Of a stretch of 64,000 nt of DNA, positions 33,501 to 45,095 are shown in pieces. The position numbers and the translations under genes are program-made. The notes under the pieces were generated by a model that saw only the letters and a program-made list of their open reading frames with translations, did not search any database and had not been told where the DNA came from. The number at the start of each line of letters is the position of its first letter. The stretch's first letter is position 1. Source of the DNA: Diphasiastrum complanatum (Eukaryota; Streptophyta; Lycopodiopsida; Lycopodiales; Lycopodiaceae); contig CM055097.1 of NCBI GenBank assembly GCA_029204225.1, positions 14,079,221 through 14,143,220 of the forward strand, given 5' to 3'.

Positions 33501-35287
33501 ATTTTGATCCTGCTACCAAGAAATGGACATCTAAAAATACTGGTTCTCCTACTTGTTTGAGAGGCTTTGTGCAATTTATTTACAATCCAATCAAGCAGAT
33601 TATTAATATATGTATGAATGATCAAAAGGACAAGTTATGGCCAATGTTACAAAAGCTTAATGTTTCTCTGAAAGGTGAAGAGAAAGATTTGATGGGAAAG
33701 GCCCTGATGAAACGTGTGATGCAGACCTGGCTGCCTGCTAGCAGTGCTCTTCTTGAGATGATGATCTTTCATTTACCCTCGCCAGCCAAGGCTCAGCGAT
33801 ATCGCGTTGAAAATCTTTATGAGGGCCCTTTGGATGACGTTTATGCAAATGCTATCAGAAATTGTGACCCAGATGGTCCTCTCATGCTCTATGTTTCCAA
33901 GATGATTCCTGCTTCAGACAAAGGTAGATTTTTTGCTTTTGGACGAGTATTTGCGGGTAAAGTTTCCACTGGATTAAAAGTCCGCATTATGGGGCCAAAT
34001 TATGTTCCTGGTCAGAAAAAGGATCTTTATACCAAGAGTGTCCAGCGAACTGTTATTTGGATGGGCAGGAGACAAGAGTCAGTTGAAGATGTTCCGTGTG
34101 GAAATACTGTTGCCTTGGTTGGACTTGACCAGTTCATCACTAAAAATGCTACTCTTACCAATGAGAAGGAAGTTGATGCCCATCCTATTCGTGCTATGAA
34201 GTTTTCTGTCTCACCTGTAGTGCGTGTAGCTGTGCAGTGCAAGGTTGCTTCTGACCTTCCAAAGTTAGTGGAAGGACTGAAACGTCTTGCTAAATCAGAT
34301 CCTATGGTTGTTTGCACCATTGAAGAATCAGGAGAGCACATTATTGCCGGGGCAGGTGAGTTGCATTTGGAGATATGCCTGAAGGATTTGCAGGACGATT
34401 TCATGGGAGGTGCTGAGATTGTTGTATCTGATCCGGTTGTTTCATTCAGAGAGACAGTTTTGGAGAAATCGAATCATACAGTCATGAGCAAGTCTCCAAA
34501 CAAGCACAATCGATTATACTTCGAAGCTAGGCCTTTGGAGGACGGTCTTCCTGAAGCAATAGATGAAGGGCGCATTGGACCAAGAGATGATCCCAAGGTT
34601 AGAAGTAAGATTTTGGCTGAGGAGTTTGGCTGGGACAAAGATCTTGCAAAGAAAATCTGGTGTTTTGGACCGGATACGACAGGACCAAATATGGTGGTTG
34701 ATATGTGTAAGGGAGTGCAGTACTTGAATGAAATCAAGGACTCAGTCATTGCAGCATTCCAGTGGGCAACTAAAGAAGGTGCCCTGGCAGAGGAGAATAT
34801 GCGAGGTATAGCCTTTGAAGTTTGTGATGTCGTGTTACATGCTGATGCTATTCATCGAGGTGGGGGTCAGATTATTCCTACAGCAAGACGTGTTATGTAT
34901 GCTTGTCAGCTCACTGCCAAGCCTCGTCTACTAGAACCTGTGTACCTGGTGGAGATACAGGCCCCAGAACAGGCTTTAGGTGGAATTTATGGTGTGCTGA
35001 ATCAAAAACGTGGTCATGTCTTTGAGGAAATTCGAAGGCCTGGTACCCCTCTGTACAATATTAAGGCATACTTGCCTGTCATTGAATCCTTTGGTTTCTC
35101 AGGTACTCTGCGTGCTGCGACATCGGGGCAAGCTTTCCCCCAATGTGTATTTGACCATTGGGAAATGATGAGCAGCGATCCAACTGACTCATCAACTCAG
35201 GCTGGAGCCCTTGTTGTTGAGATTCGTAAGAGGAAAGGGTTGAAAGATCACATCACAGCTTTGTCAGAGTATGAGGACAAGCTGTAA
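27577..35287 (+). CDS. eEF2: Eukaryotic translation elongation factor 2 (three exons)
   Basis: The gene encodes the GTPase that moves tRNA and mRNA through the cytosolic ribosome. Exons are 27577-27579 (only the ATG), 27758-27845 and 32847-35287, giving 843 residues, the normal plant length. Introns are GT-AG: 27580-27757 and 27846-32846; the second splits codon Gly31 inside the P-loop. Visible motifs: HVDHGKS (27-33), [16 protein letters not shown] with the Thr of the regulatory phosphorylation site, [13 protein letters not shown], and [10 protein letters not shown] with His700, which is modified to diphthamide. No stop, gap or odd residue is seen. An intron right after the start codon is, as I recall, also known in other plant eEF2 genes. 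The upstream G-boxes may drive its strong expression. Confidence 0.97.
30011..31262 (+). repeat. Intron repeat family, ~229-base unit, four copies
   Basis: Copies lie at about 30011-30252, 30253-30480, 30808-31036 and 31037-31262. Each contains GACTAGAGTTTCTGAT (or TTAGAGTTTCTGATTC), a TTGACC/TCGACG block, GAAACTTTTGA and CACTCATCATATTCA. Copies 3 and 4 are adjacent, as are 1 and 2; the 330 bases between the pairs resemble 31263-31400, so a larger unit was probably duplicated. Confidence 0.8.
31592..32263. mobile_element. Foldback/MITE-like element with a minisatellite core
   Basis: The outer ends are inverted: GCATAGAA at 31592-31599 and TTCTATGC at 32256-32263. Inside each lies CGGTTCTGAGAACCG (31625-31639 and 32238-32252) with further ACGGTTC/GAACCGT palindromes, then AATTAATTAATTAATTAA on both sides. 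The core (about 31775-32140) is a tandem array built from CTGTGAAATC and ATCATCTGTA units. No protein is coded. A target duplication is not certain; AAAAG occurs just outside both ends, offset by a few bases. Confidence 0.75.
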
Positions 35288-38119
35288 TTAGGTTTGCCTT
35301 TCATTGGTCTGATCTGATCTGGAATCTTGCAGTTTGAGCATGCGGCTACAGCATGATGACACCTAGCTCTAGGAAGTACTATTTCCTAATTATTTGCAGT
35401 TAAAACTTAAATACAAATATTGTGGCTCTAGAGAATGAGGAGAATTGTGGCTATAGGAGGATTATGAAGTAACTCTATATTGTTTTGGGTAGTCTAAAAT
35501 TTACTATCTTCAGCTCTCTTATATGTTGAATTTTCTGAGATTCCTATTTTCACTTGTTTTCTATTCTTTAGTTTTCCATAAAGTACGAGGAGTTTTGAAT
35601 TACGAGGCTCCATGTACGTGCTGCAGCTATTTTTCATCCCCGAAATCCTACTTCCACAGAACCTAGCTTTCACACTTTTCATTTTGAAATTCACGTTTAC
35701 ACATTTTGTAAGAAGATTAAACACCCAGAGACATCTATAACCTCTCAATCAAAGCATTACCTATAGCATTGAATTATCTGAAATGCATGTGTCTATCAGA
35801 CAGAATGTGCTGATGTGCATTGGTCAAACCCGAGAATACATGTGGACCAGTCAAAACAACACAATTGCATTCTCTGTCACTGTTGACATTCTCTCTGTAC
35901 GATACCTATTCACCTTGGTCAGGCAGCATATCATGTCTTGTGTGCTCTTTCTTTGTTCAAGTTATAAGATGGAAACGCTAAAGAATCATTTTTTAAAAGC
36001 AACTGCTTTGTCGGCTGTCGATAATTTGGTCCCAAAATATCTACAAACTTCTGAAGTTGGCATCACAATCTATGCATTATAAATCTTCAAGGTTGTAAGT
36101 TAGGTTGTGAATACATGAACAGTTTTAACTTGCTAAAGTAGGTAGGTGCTAATTTTGTCCTGATATACTATATGTAAGTTCAGATTTAATGAAGACCAGG
36201 ATGGGTGGAAAAGCTTGGGATACTGATTGTATTTTTTAGCTCAAAACCACTCTAAGAATTAAAGACACTTCAGCTTAAGCTCTCCTTTTAGTGTCCTTGC
36301 CAGTATGACTGAATGCATTTGGAACCTGACCCAAAGGAGAGGAAATGAGGCCTTCACCAACATCACTTACTGAAAGGCTAGCGGAAAAATTTTGCATAAT
36401 CCATTGGTGGTCATCTAGTCTCTAGTGTTTTGTTAAGGATGTTTATTTATATGTGCATGGCATTTCCCTTACAATTTTTTTTAACATCTGTATTTTCACA
36501 ACCTTAAGGCTACAATTGTGTCAACAACCCACAACACCATCTCAAAAGAACACGTGCAAGTGACGAGCCTTGTGAAACTTTGGGATGTATGTATAGAACC
36601 CAATCCCCCAAACAAAGTGTGGAATGTCCAAGTTTTTTTTGTCAGGTTTGGAGATCCTGTTAATTGAGGTTAGAGTTTAGGACTTATAACTAAAATTTTG
36701 CCATCAGGTGCAGGTTGCAATTATTAGCCTTCAATGATTTTCTATCAGCTGCTAAGTGATGCACAGGCAAAATATGCCCAGGTAAAGCATAGCTGGTGCG
36801 CTGATTTCCGGCTTCGAAGCAGGGGTAGGATCTCAACCTACCTTCGTGCTCTCCGATTTTCGGTCAAGCTGACATGAGAGTCATCACCAAAGGGCTGACT
36901 TGTGTGAATTTGCTACCGATTATTAACAGAGTGGCTACTTGTGCAATGATAGTCTCAAGACAATATCTCATCAGAGCCCTCCATTTTTTATATGCCGTCT
37001 ACAATCCACAGAACCCCATGTGGATAGCTTCACCATTCTCTGAATTTTGTTCTTGGCATAGGCTAGTATTGTAAACAAGCATCTTACAACCATGGAGTGA
37101 CAAAGCCTTGAATAATCATGCAATATGTAGCCTACATCGAACAAACATGCCCAAGAAAACAACACTTGTATCTCTCATTGGCTTGGCAACTAGATTCTTT
37201 CTTTTCCTTCCACTCCCCAACGCTCCCATTAGCTTCATCAGCTTATAACTCAAATCACATACTCTACTATTTGTCTAGACAAGTGGTTAGGTTGATTTTC
37301 AGATTTTTAGCAGCTCGTTTGGCTAGTTAGAAGTTTGGCACCTAAGTTGTGATTGCTATTTATCTTCTTTTGGATAAAAAGCATTTCACACTTTTTATGG
37401 TTAAAACTTTTGTACTATAACTTTGTCTATACGACCTTACAAATACATGCTCAAGATTGTTAAGAACAGTTTGTTGAGCTCTCATTGTGGAACATATGGT
37501 ACTTAGCTACAAAGCAACAATTCCAGTTGGGTTCAATTCTGGATTTAGAACACTCTGTATCTACAATACTTAAAACATCAACAACAGCTTCAACATTTCT
37601 ATGATAGATTTATTGTTCAAAATGTTTCAAAATCTCATCAATATTATATTCTTCTTTATTGACACACAACTCAAAGATAATAATTAAATATGATTGGTCA
37701 TCATCTCTTTCAATGGACATTGTAGTCTGACATATCAATGATTTGAACCAGTTTCTCAAATTTTTGTTGTCCATTTTGCAACAACTTTCAAAACAATTAT
37801 TTTCACACATTTTCTTCTTCTTGTGGTATACTAAAACTACTATTATCCTTTTCAAAATAGGCTCAAATATTCAAGCAACCAAACACCTTTGGAAAGATAA
37901 ACTATATTTAGGATATTGTACATTTGAAATATGATCTTCCCTCCACTTTGGAAAGAGTTACAGGTGGTAACCTCCACATTTGGAAAAAGTCACAAGTGGC
38001 CAAATTCGAGTTCCAAGTAGATGTAGTCCACATCATCAACACATTGTCTAAGGTTATGATCGATAAGGAGGGTGGTGGCTCGAACTACGAAAACTGGGTT
38101 TGAGTTTCACTGTTAGATC
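35288..38119. other. 3' UTR of eEF2 and intergenic DNA
   Basis: The first few hundred bases are presumably the eEF2 3' UTR; no clear AATAAA was found close to the stop. Beyond that I see no gene, tRNA or element. 37610-37855 (-) holds an 81-codon open stretch without a known motif, and 38050-38119 precedes an LTR without any purine tract. Confidence 0.5.
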
Positions 38120-38842
38120 TGTTGGATTTCAATGCTCAAGACCAAATCCATCAAGTAATGGGCATCTTGAAAAAATCAGACGAAGTTGACTCTATCGACT
38201 TCGAAGTCATCATAGTCCGAAGTCTGACTTATCGACTTCGACTTCACCATGTATATATATGTATATAATCAACGTTAACCTCCATCAAAGCAACCGACAC
38301 ATCAAAGTGCCCGACATATCGAAGTACCCAACACATCGAAGTGCTTGACATATCCGACACATTGAAGTACCCGATATATCGATCAATGAACTGTCGGACG
38401 ACTTCAAGTACATCTCTGACAGTCCATCTGACTTGTACATACACATACATTTACGAGAAGACGACGGCCCTTTAATGCATAACGACTGCAGTAAATTAAG
38501 CAGTTAGATTTTATGCTCCCAATGCACTAGTACTGACATGCAATCATCAATGTACAGTGTCAGTGCTCTTATCAAATTGATTAGGCTGTATTCTAGTTAA
38601 GTAATTAAGTTGCTATGTAGTAAGAAAGTGCACCAACTCTCTCGCGCTGCTTCACGCTCTTGTACTCATTTTTCTTATCAATCAAAGTGCAAGTTTTTGG
38701 TCTCAGTACTGTATTGTTCTATTGCGCATCGCTACTGTTAATTCATCTTGATTATTGCTGGTAACTGTTGCACTTCCGATCCATCTCCACTTCCGCTGCT
38801 ATCCTATTCGACACTTCCATAGTATCCCACGTTTTTCAGACA
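38120..38842 (+). repeat. copia 5' LTR with an 18-base minisatellite
   Basis: It starts TGTTGGATTTC at 38120 and ends GACA at 38842, directly against a primer-binding site, giving 723 bases. At 38285-38385 six or so copies of a unit near CGACACATCGAAGTGCC are arrayed. The opening resembles that of LTR B (TGTTGGATTTAC). No matching 3' LTR is seen, so the element is truncated on the right. Confidence 0.7.
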
Positions 38843-38922
38843 TGCTATCAGAGCCCATTTCTGATAACCTACCATTTTACGACAAATCCAAGCAAGCCAA
38901 GCAAGATTGGTTTTTTACCTAA
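38842..38922 (+). pseudogene. copia primer site overlapping a truncated gag start
   Basis: TGCTATCAGAGCCC at 38843-38856 is a one-base variant of the Met-tRNA primer site. An ATG at 38842 opens a 26-codon frame through it (MLSEPISDNLPFYDKSKQAK, then QDWFFT) that ends at TAA. The wording resembles a copia gag opening in which a real start lies inside the primer site, but it is too short to be sure. Confidence 0.5.
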
Positions 38923-40639
38923 TGTAAGCCTCAAATTATATACTAGGTGCTTGCATTATTCTTAAACTAGAATTCTTTTCTAACTCATTTTATCTTTGTA
39001 TGTTGCCGAGGTGGAGTATATACAGTGGACATAACTCTGTGCTCTATTGACCGAGATTGTGATATCTCATTTTTATGTGAACTTGATGTCCTTCACACTT
39101 CTAAGTTTATTTTTATCATCCTTGCATGAATTTTTTTGATCTTGAATGTTGTAGATTTGATTGTCCTTCGTTGTTACAATATTGGATTTCTAGCTTTGTA
39201 ATTTTTAGACTAGATGCATGTCATTAATCATATCCATAGCCAACATGATGACATTTGTTTTATGACTTTGAATTAAAACAGAGTAATACTTTTGGTATTT
39301 TCTAAATCACATAATAGCCCAATATTATGCTCTTTTATGAGTCAATCTCTAGAATTTTTAAGAAAAATGTACAATATCTTGACAAGAGATCATGCCAAAT
39401 CTTTTTTTACAAATTTCATAAAACTATCATAAGAAAAATTAAACAGCATTTGAAGACAACAAATGATTTTTGAAGATCCAAATCTTATATAAATATAAGT
39501 GGGCTTAGACTATTTTTACATATATATTTTATAGTACATATTTCAAAGAATCTTCATGATGCTTTTTAATTTGGAACTTGACATATTCTCAATACTCTCT
39601 TTTCAGTTGATGAGTTGAAGACCCATCTTTTTTTTTTGTCAAAGTCGACTGCATGTCTTCTTCTGAATCAACATCTACTTTTTGTTGTTGTTTATGAGTT
39701 GAGGATGATGGTTGTCCCTAGTACCCAAGTCGTTCTTTCAAAATGGATATACTTGACCTTCATGAATGAGTAGTCCTTGTCAAACCAAAACAAAAAGCTA
39801 AAATGTCTACACTCTCCTAAATTCAATGTATCAACCGTGGTCGCTTTTTTGTCAATCAATTCTTGGATCTACTAGCAACATTTCCAATATGTGCCTTTTC
39901 AAAAAAGCCTTTGTTGAAGTAGTGCACAACCAATGAACTCGTGATACTTTTCCTTGGTTAGTGTTTTGAATGAACCCAAGCACTTCTACAATCCAAAATG
40001 GATTCCTTCACTATTTACAAAAGCCAAAGGTGCAACAAAACTCCCAATTTGAATTTCATTACAATCACCACACCACTTCATTTTGGCAATTTTTATAGTT
40101 TGTCTTGTTTTTTTTTTTAGCGGAGATAACTCTTGTGTTGTCACCTTGCACAAGCTGCAAAAAATTAGTATCATGGAAAAGTTTTGAAGGTTTGATAATA
40201 GTCGTTGGAGTTCCTAACTTGAAAGGCCAATGAAAATTTTCATTTGTCTTATGACGTGTCTAACATGCGAGAGTTGTTCTTTTGTAAGAATCCATGGCAT
40301 ATTAGGTAAGATTTTAGATTCTCCTTTTTTTTATTGTACTGAATCCAATGGGGTCTTTTGACGTTAGCACTTGTAAATATTCACAAGATGTTGGGTTGTC
40401 TTTTGCACTGATGATGTGGTTCCATGATGATTCACTCATTGTTTTAAAAAATTTGCATAGAATCCAAGAGGTGATTTATCAATAAAGTCCTCCAATAGGG
40501 TAATTTATGAATAATGGACAATTGTTTTATACCATCAATTGATTTGTCCCATGAGTTATGGGCATTGTGCCATTCATTATGCCAATTTGGTACACCCATG
40601 CATGAGGGTGGTGTTATAATTAATGAACTTTTTCTTTGC
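38923..40639. other. Unassigned; possible coding relic at 39600-40174 (-)
   Basis: 38923-39590 is AT-rich without signals. On the - strand from 40174 a protein-like reading appears: MKWCGDCNEIQIGSFVAPLA, then after stops LGSFKTLTKEKYHEFIGCAL and HFSFLFWFDKDYSFMKVKYI. It has normal amino-acid composition but several stops. I do not recognise the family. It could be a host gene fragment or retroelement piece. Confidence 0.35.
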
Positions 40640-43551
40640 TGTTGAATTTCACACGTGTCAGAATGCCACAGTGTGATTTTAATCTCCTAAGATGTGGTGA
40701 TTGCACATAGATCACACATAGATTGAAACCCAAGATCTATTCCATCAATCTAATGCAATAGCACTTTATACCATGCATAAATCATCAAGACAAGAACATT
40801 CACATGTGTGGATACTTGTACAACTGAAAACTAAGTGTGAAAATGCCCTCCTCTCGGATAGAGAGAGACTCCAAGTGAGAAAACTCGGCTAGCGAGAGAA
40901 ACTCAAGATTGACCAAAATAGTGTAGAAATCTCATAACTCCAAAAACTTACATAGAATGAGTGTAAGGCACATCTAAGTAGTAATCTAACATGAAGGGGA
41001 CTGAAACATGATTGGACCCCTTCTTTTCCTCCTTAAATTCTATTGGTTGAGTGCATATGAGTCCTCAAACTTGATTGGGCCAGATTGATGAATATCTCTC
41101 TTTTGATTGGACCCTAACTCTCATGCCAACACATAGAGACATGTCACACATCAAATGTCTACTTGAAAAATGTCATAAACTAACTTGACTCAAGCTACAT
41201 CACAACCTACTTTTGGCCTAATAACAACTTGCCATGTGTACTTCTATTTTGTCTCTACTGCCAAAAATAGCCAAATCATCTACTTACACTTGGATAGATG
41301 TCTCTAAATTTTAAGACCCCTAACTCAACATGACTAAGCTATTTTTGACTATTTTTCGCACGTGTGAGATTTTCACATGAACTGTAAATATAAAACAACC
41401 AAGGTAGATTTTCCCAATTTTTCACACTCCTCCTCAACAACTAGCTTGGTAAGGTGCTAGACCAAACAAGACGCTTGTGAAACTCATTGAATGGATCCTT
41501 TGGTATGCATGTGAAGTGAAGACCAGCCAAGGGATCCTCCATAGTAGCAACCTCACCATATCCATGATAAGATTTCTTTGGTAGAAATCACTTGCCACCA
41601 CCTTTGAAGAGCATTCCACCAATTTGATTGTGCTTCCTCCATGCTTGATGACGATCTTTGAGTTGAAAGCTCCACTTTCATGCAGAGGCTGCACCATAAA
41701 GTGAGAAATCTGAGGCTTCCATTCCTCATAAAGATCACAAAGATCATAAAGGTCAAGATCATAGGATGAGCAAATGTGATGATTATCCAGATTTTCAATT
41801 CTAGCCTGACTAGTCCACATACTATGAACTTTTTCCATAATAAATCTAATCTTGAAATAAAACACTATCTTGATCTTCTTGAGGCTAAATACTTGCTCAA
41901 GGATGTAAGTGTCCTTCAAGGATGATTCACTTAATCTCAAGAGAAGTTTACAAAATGCCTCATAACAAAAGGACTCCATCCTCACCTTCCAAATAGCATA
42001 ATTGGAGGTGTTCAATCTCTCTCTTGATTCCAATAGGTAGGTACCGAAGCCATGAAAGGTGAAACCTATGTCTTGTAATGGATCGAAAGGTGTTGCTTCT
42101 CTCTCAATAATGGATCCTTGAAAGGTGTACAACCAACTCCAATATGAGATCTTGCAACTTGGTGTGAGACCTATCTCACAAACTCTACCGATCTCAAACT
42201 AGATCAAACTCTCATCCCAAGATGGAGAAAGGACAAAGTTTGGGTCAAATTGACTCAAGTACACAAAAGCACTCAACAACATCCACAAATGACTCAAATA
42301 CAATTAGACTGAAGGAAACTATGTGGGTATGACCTCAGAAAATTGTCTAGATCTCAAATAGACAAGATTGGCAAGCTTTTTTCTAAGTTTTTGGATCAAA
42401 CAAGCAAGATATGGATCACAACAAAAGTGTCCATAGAGGTCTAGGTGCCCTACCTACCCTCATTCAAAATGCTATAGCTTTTGATTGGCAAATCCAATAG
42501 GTTTTGAACAAATTGCATGAATAACTAGACTTTTCTAGCTTTCTAACAAGCTATCTAGCATAGATTTTGGATCTAACTTGGAGGATAACCAAGCCATCAA
42601 AGTTGGATGTACCTCACATGTGTCTGAGCACTGAATTTTGTGCCATACCAGGCCAGGTCCATTCATAATGATTATGACCCTTCTTGATCCAAAAATCACA
42701 AAGATAGCAAAGGAGATGCATTTACACTCACAAAACCTTTATTTCAAGGCAAATTTTCACATCAAACTTAACATATGCATGGATATATTAGCTAGATCTG
42801 ATACCATGTTTGTGGGAATGCCACAAAGTGTGATTTTGATCTCCTAAGATGTGGTGATTGCACATAATAATAGATCACACAAAGATTGAAAACCAAGATC
42901 TATTCCATCAATCTAAGGCAAGGGCACTTTCTACCATGCATAGATAATCAAGACAAGTACATTCACATGTGTGGATACTTGTATAACTGGAAAAAAAGGT
43001 GTGGAAATGCCCTCCTATGGGGTAGAGAGAGAATCCAAGTGAGAAAACTCGGCTAGAGAGAGAAACTCAAGATTGACCAAAATAGTGTAGAAATCTCATA
43101 ACTCCAAAAACTTACATAGAATGAGTGTAAGGCACATATAAGTAGTAATCTAACATGAAGGGGAGTGAAACATGATTGGACCCCTTCTTCTCCTACTCTA
43201 AATCTTGATTGGACCCAAACTCTCATGCCAAAACATAGGGACATGTCACACATCAAAAATCTACTTGACAAATGTCGTAAGCCTAAGTTGACTCAAGTTA
43301 CATCACAACCTACATTTGGCCTAATCCCAACTTGCCATGTGTACTTGCCTATTTTGCCTCGAATGCCAAAAATGGCCATATCACCTACTTACACTTGGAT
43401 ATATGTCTCTAAACTTTATGTACCCATAGCTCAACATGACTAAGATATTTTTTACTATTTTCCACACGCGGGAACATGATCCACACGTGTGAGATTTTCA
43501 CATGAATTAGAAATATAAAATAACCAAGCTAGATTTTGCCAATTTTTCAAG
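40640..43551 (-). mobile_element. Complete non-autonomous copia-like element, family C
   Basis: It has a 3' LTR at 40640-41426 and a 5' LTR at 42807-43551. A purine tract (GAGGAGGAG, 41427-41435, - strand) and a primer site (TGGTATCAGA, 42797-42806, - strand) abut the internal region. TTTGC flanks it on both sides (40635-40639 and 43552-43556), a 5-base target duplication. The internal region is only about 1.4 kb: a leader, a gag start and an unknown domain, with no protease, integrase or RT. It must have been moved by proteins from elsewhere. The LTRs share long identical blocks, so it is fairly young. Confidence 0.85.
41434..42053 (-). pseudogene. Family C gag start fused to an unknown repeated domain
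   Basis: The gag ATG is at 42053 (MASVP in one frame), then a frame change leads into LLESRERLNTSNYAIWKVRM. At about 41964 the gag ends and an unrelated domain follows in an open frame: CKLLLRLSESSLKDTYILEQ, NLDNHH, DLCDLYEEWKPQISHFMVQ, and a tail with PWLVFTSHAYQRIHSM. The reading frame is open to a stop at 41434, a few bases before the purine tract. The same domain recurs at 62615-63463. It has no match I know among gag, protease, RT, RNase H or integrase. Confidence 0.7.
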
Positions 43552-43556
43552 TTTGC

Positions 43557-44300
43557 CTTCCAAATTCATTATAACTATTGTTGTGATTTTTGAAGTGAAA
43601 TCATGTGTTAAATGTTTTTTTGAATTGATGTGGGTGTCGAATGTGAAGTTTTTAGCATGTGTGAACTTCACCACACACCCTATAGGATCTTTATGAGGTG
43701 TTGAGAGATAGCTATCAGAAATAATTCTAAGTGCTCATTATGGGAAAAACAGGCTGCTCTCGGGTAGAGAGAGAAAATGAACACCAAAAATATTGAAATT
43801 TCACAATTCAATTTTGGTCACATGCATTGGAATTGGCAAGATGGCCATATAATTAGATGCCACACATGCCAAATCACATAGGATACTTTCCAAAGACTTA
43901 ATTCCTCATATTACATTGTGATAGCATCTTTGAAATGAGGCCAAAATCTGTTTAGATAGGCTAGAAAAATTCTAGGATCTAAAAATAGCATGTTCTACAT
44001 TGTTTTTGGATCTTGAGATCTTGACCCCAAGTTAGGGTGGATCCAATGACCTATTAGGTTAGATATTAGGGTTAGCATATGATAAGTTCAGAGGTGCCCT
44101 AATATGCTCAGATCCGAGCTTGAAATGTACAATTGCATGATGGGATCTCCACCCAAATATGATCTAGTTTGGATCTTGAAGATTGATCAAGCTCAAGATC
44201 ACCTTAGATCTTGTTGAAAAATCAGAGAGTGATTCATCTCAAGTCCCAAAGAAATTGGGATAGCTAGTAGTGATCATATCTTGTACAATCTATCTTGAAG
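43557..44300 (+). other. Leader of a + strand family C element
   Basis: Untranslated sequence leading to the gag at 44301. It shares C-family LTR words (CTCTCGGGTAGAGAGAGAAA near 43757). No LTR edge or primer site was found, so either it is truncated by the element ending at 43551 or it is diverged. Confidence 0.5.
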
Positions 44301-44620
44301 ATGGCATCCATAAGTGCCTATCTTTTGGATTCTAGTGATAGATTGAACTCTTCAAATTATTCAATTTGGAAGTTAAGAATGGAATCCATCCTTATCATGC
44401 AAGATTTGATGGATATTGTGAATGGAGAAGAAGATGAGCCAATTTATCCACAAAAAGCAACTAAATACAAGAGAAGGTGCAAGATTGCACTTCATTGTTT
44501 AAAATGAATGTTGCATATGATTCGCTCAAGGAAGTAGGAGCATGTAACTCAGCCCAAGATGCTTGAGAGACTCTTCAAAAGATCTATGAGTCCAAGAATA
44601 CCTCAAGATTACTTTCTGTA
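44301..44620 (+). pseudogene. Family C gag, N-terminal part
   Basis: The start MASISAYLLDSSDRLNSSNY is followed by SIWKLRMESILIMQDLMDIV, CKIALHCLKMNVAYDSLKEV and, after one stop, ETLQKIYESKNTSRLLS. This is a complete DUF4219-UBN2 gag opening, the best preserved in family C. One in-frame shift near 44505 and a stop near 44562 break it. It is interrupted at about 44620 by a gypsy LTR. Confidence 0.82.
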
Positions 44621-44621
44621 A

Positions 44622-45095
44622 AGACCACTAGGGAAAACCCCTAAGATGAGAATAGGAAAACACAAGAGAGACTATGGAGCAAAACCACCCAACCAAACCT
44701 AGATCCCTCCTAGATCTAGCCCCCAAGCCATGGCATGTGATAGCAAGAGGAGAAGAGCTCAACTAGTAACCTAGACCAAAGTTGTCGACGATAATCACTA
44801 TCTCAATATATAGAGAGTAGGATCCTGTGCATGAACCCATGTGATCGCCATGCAGGTCAACTATAAATAGATCACAACTCTTCATGCATACCTCCTACCT
44901 ATACCAGTCACACGTACATGCACTACTCCATACGTCTCAATTAGAGTGTCCGGGTCCTCTCAAGGTTATTAGTCACCAACATGCCTCGACGTGGAATAAA
45001 ATCTAGGCATGACCAATAATCTCGAACACTGGGGGGCCGGTCTACCATATTAGGACTACTTCATATCCTTAGCTAAATATGGTCGTAACATTCTT
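44622..45095 (-). repeat. 3' LTR of a gypsy element
   Basis: On the - strand it opens TGTTACGACCATATTTAGC after a purine tract (AAGAGAGGAAGAA). The far end, near 44622, borders the interrupted family C gag. It is about 474 bases, related to but distinct from the LTRs at 48154 and 53957. Confidence 0.75.

Noticed and set aside
36971-37165. A - strand open stretch with a faint PPR-like pattern (ACLFDVGYILHDYSRLCHSM)
   Set aside because: Only a few residues fit, no second repeat can be found and stops lie on both sides.
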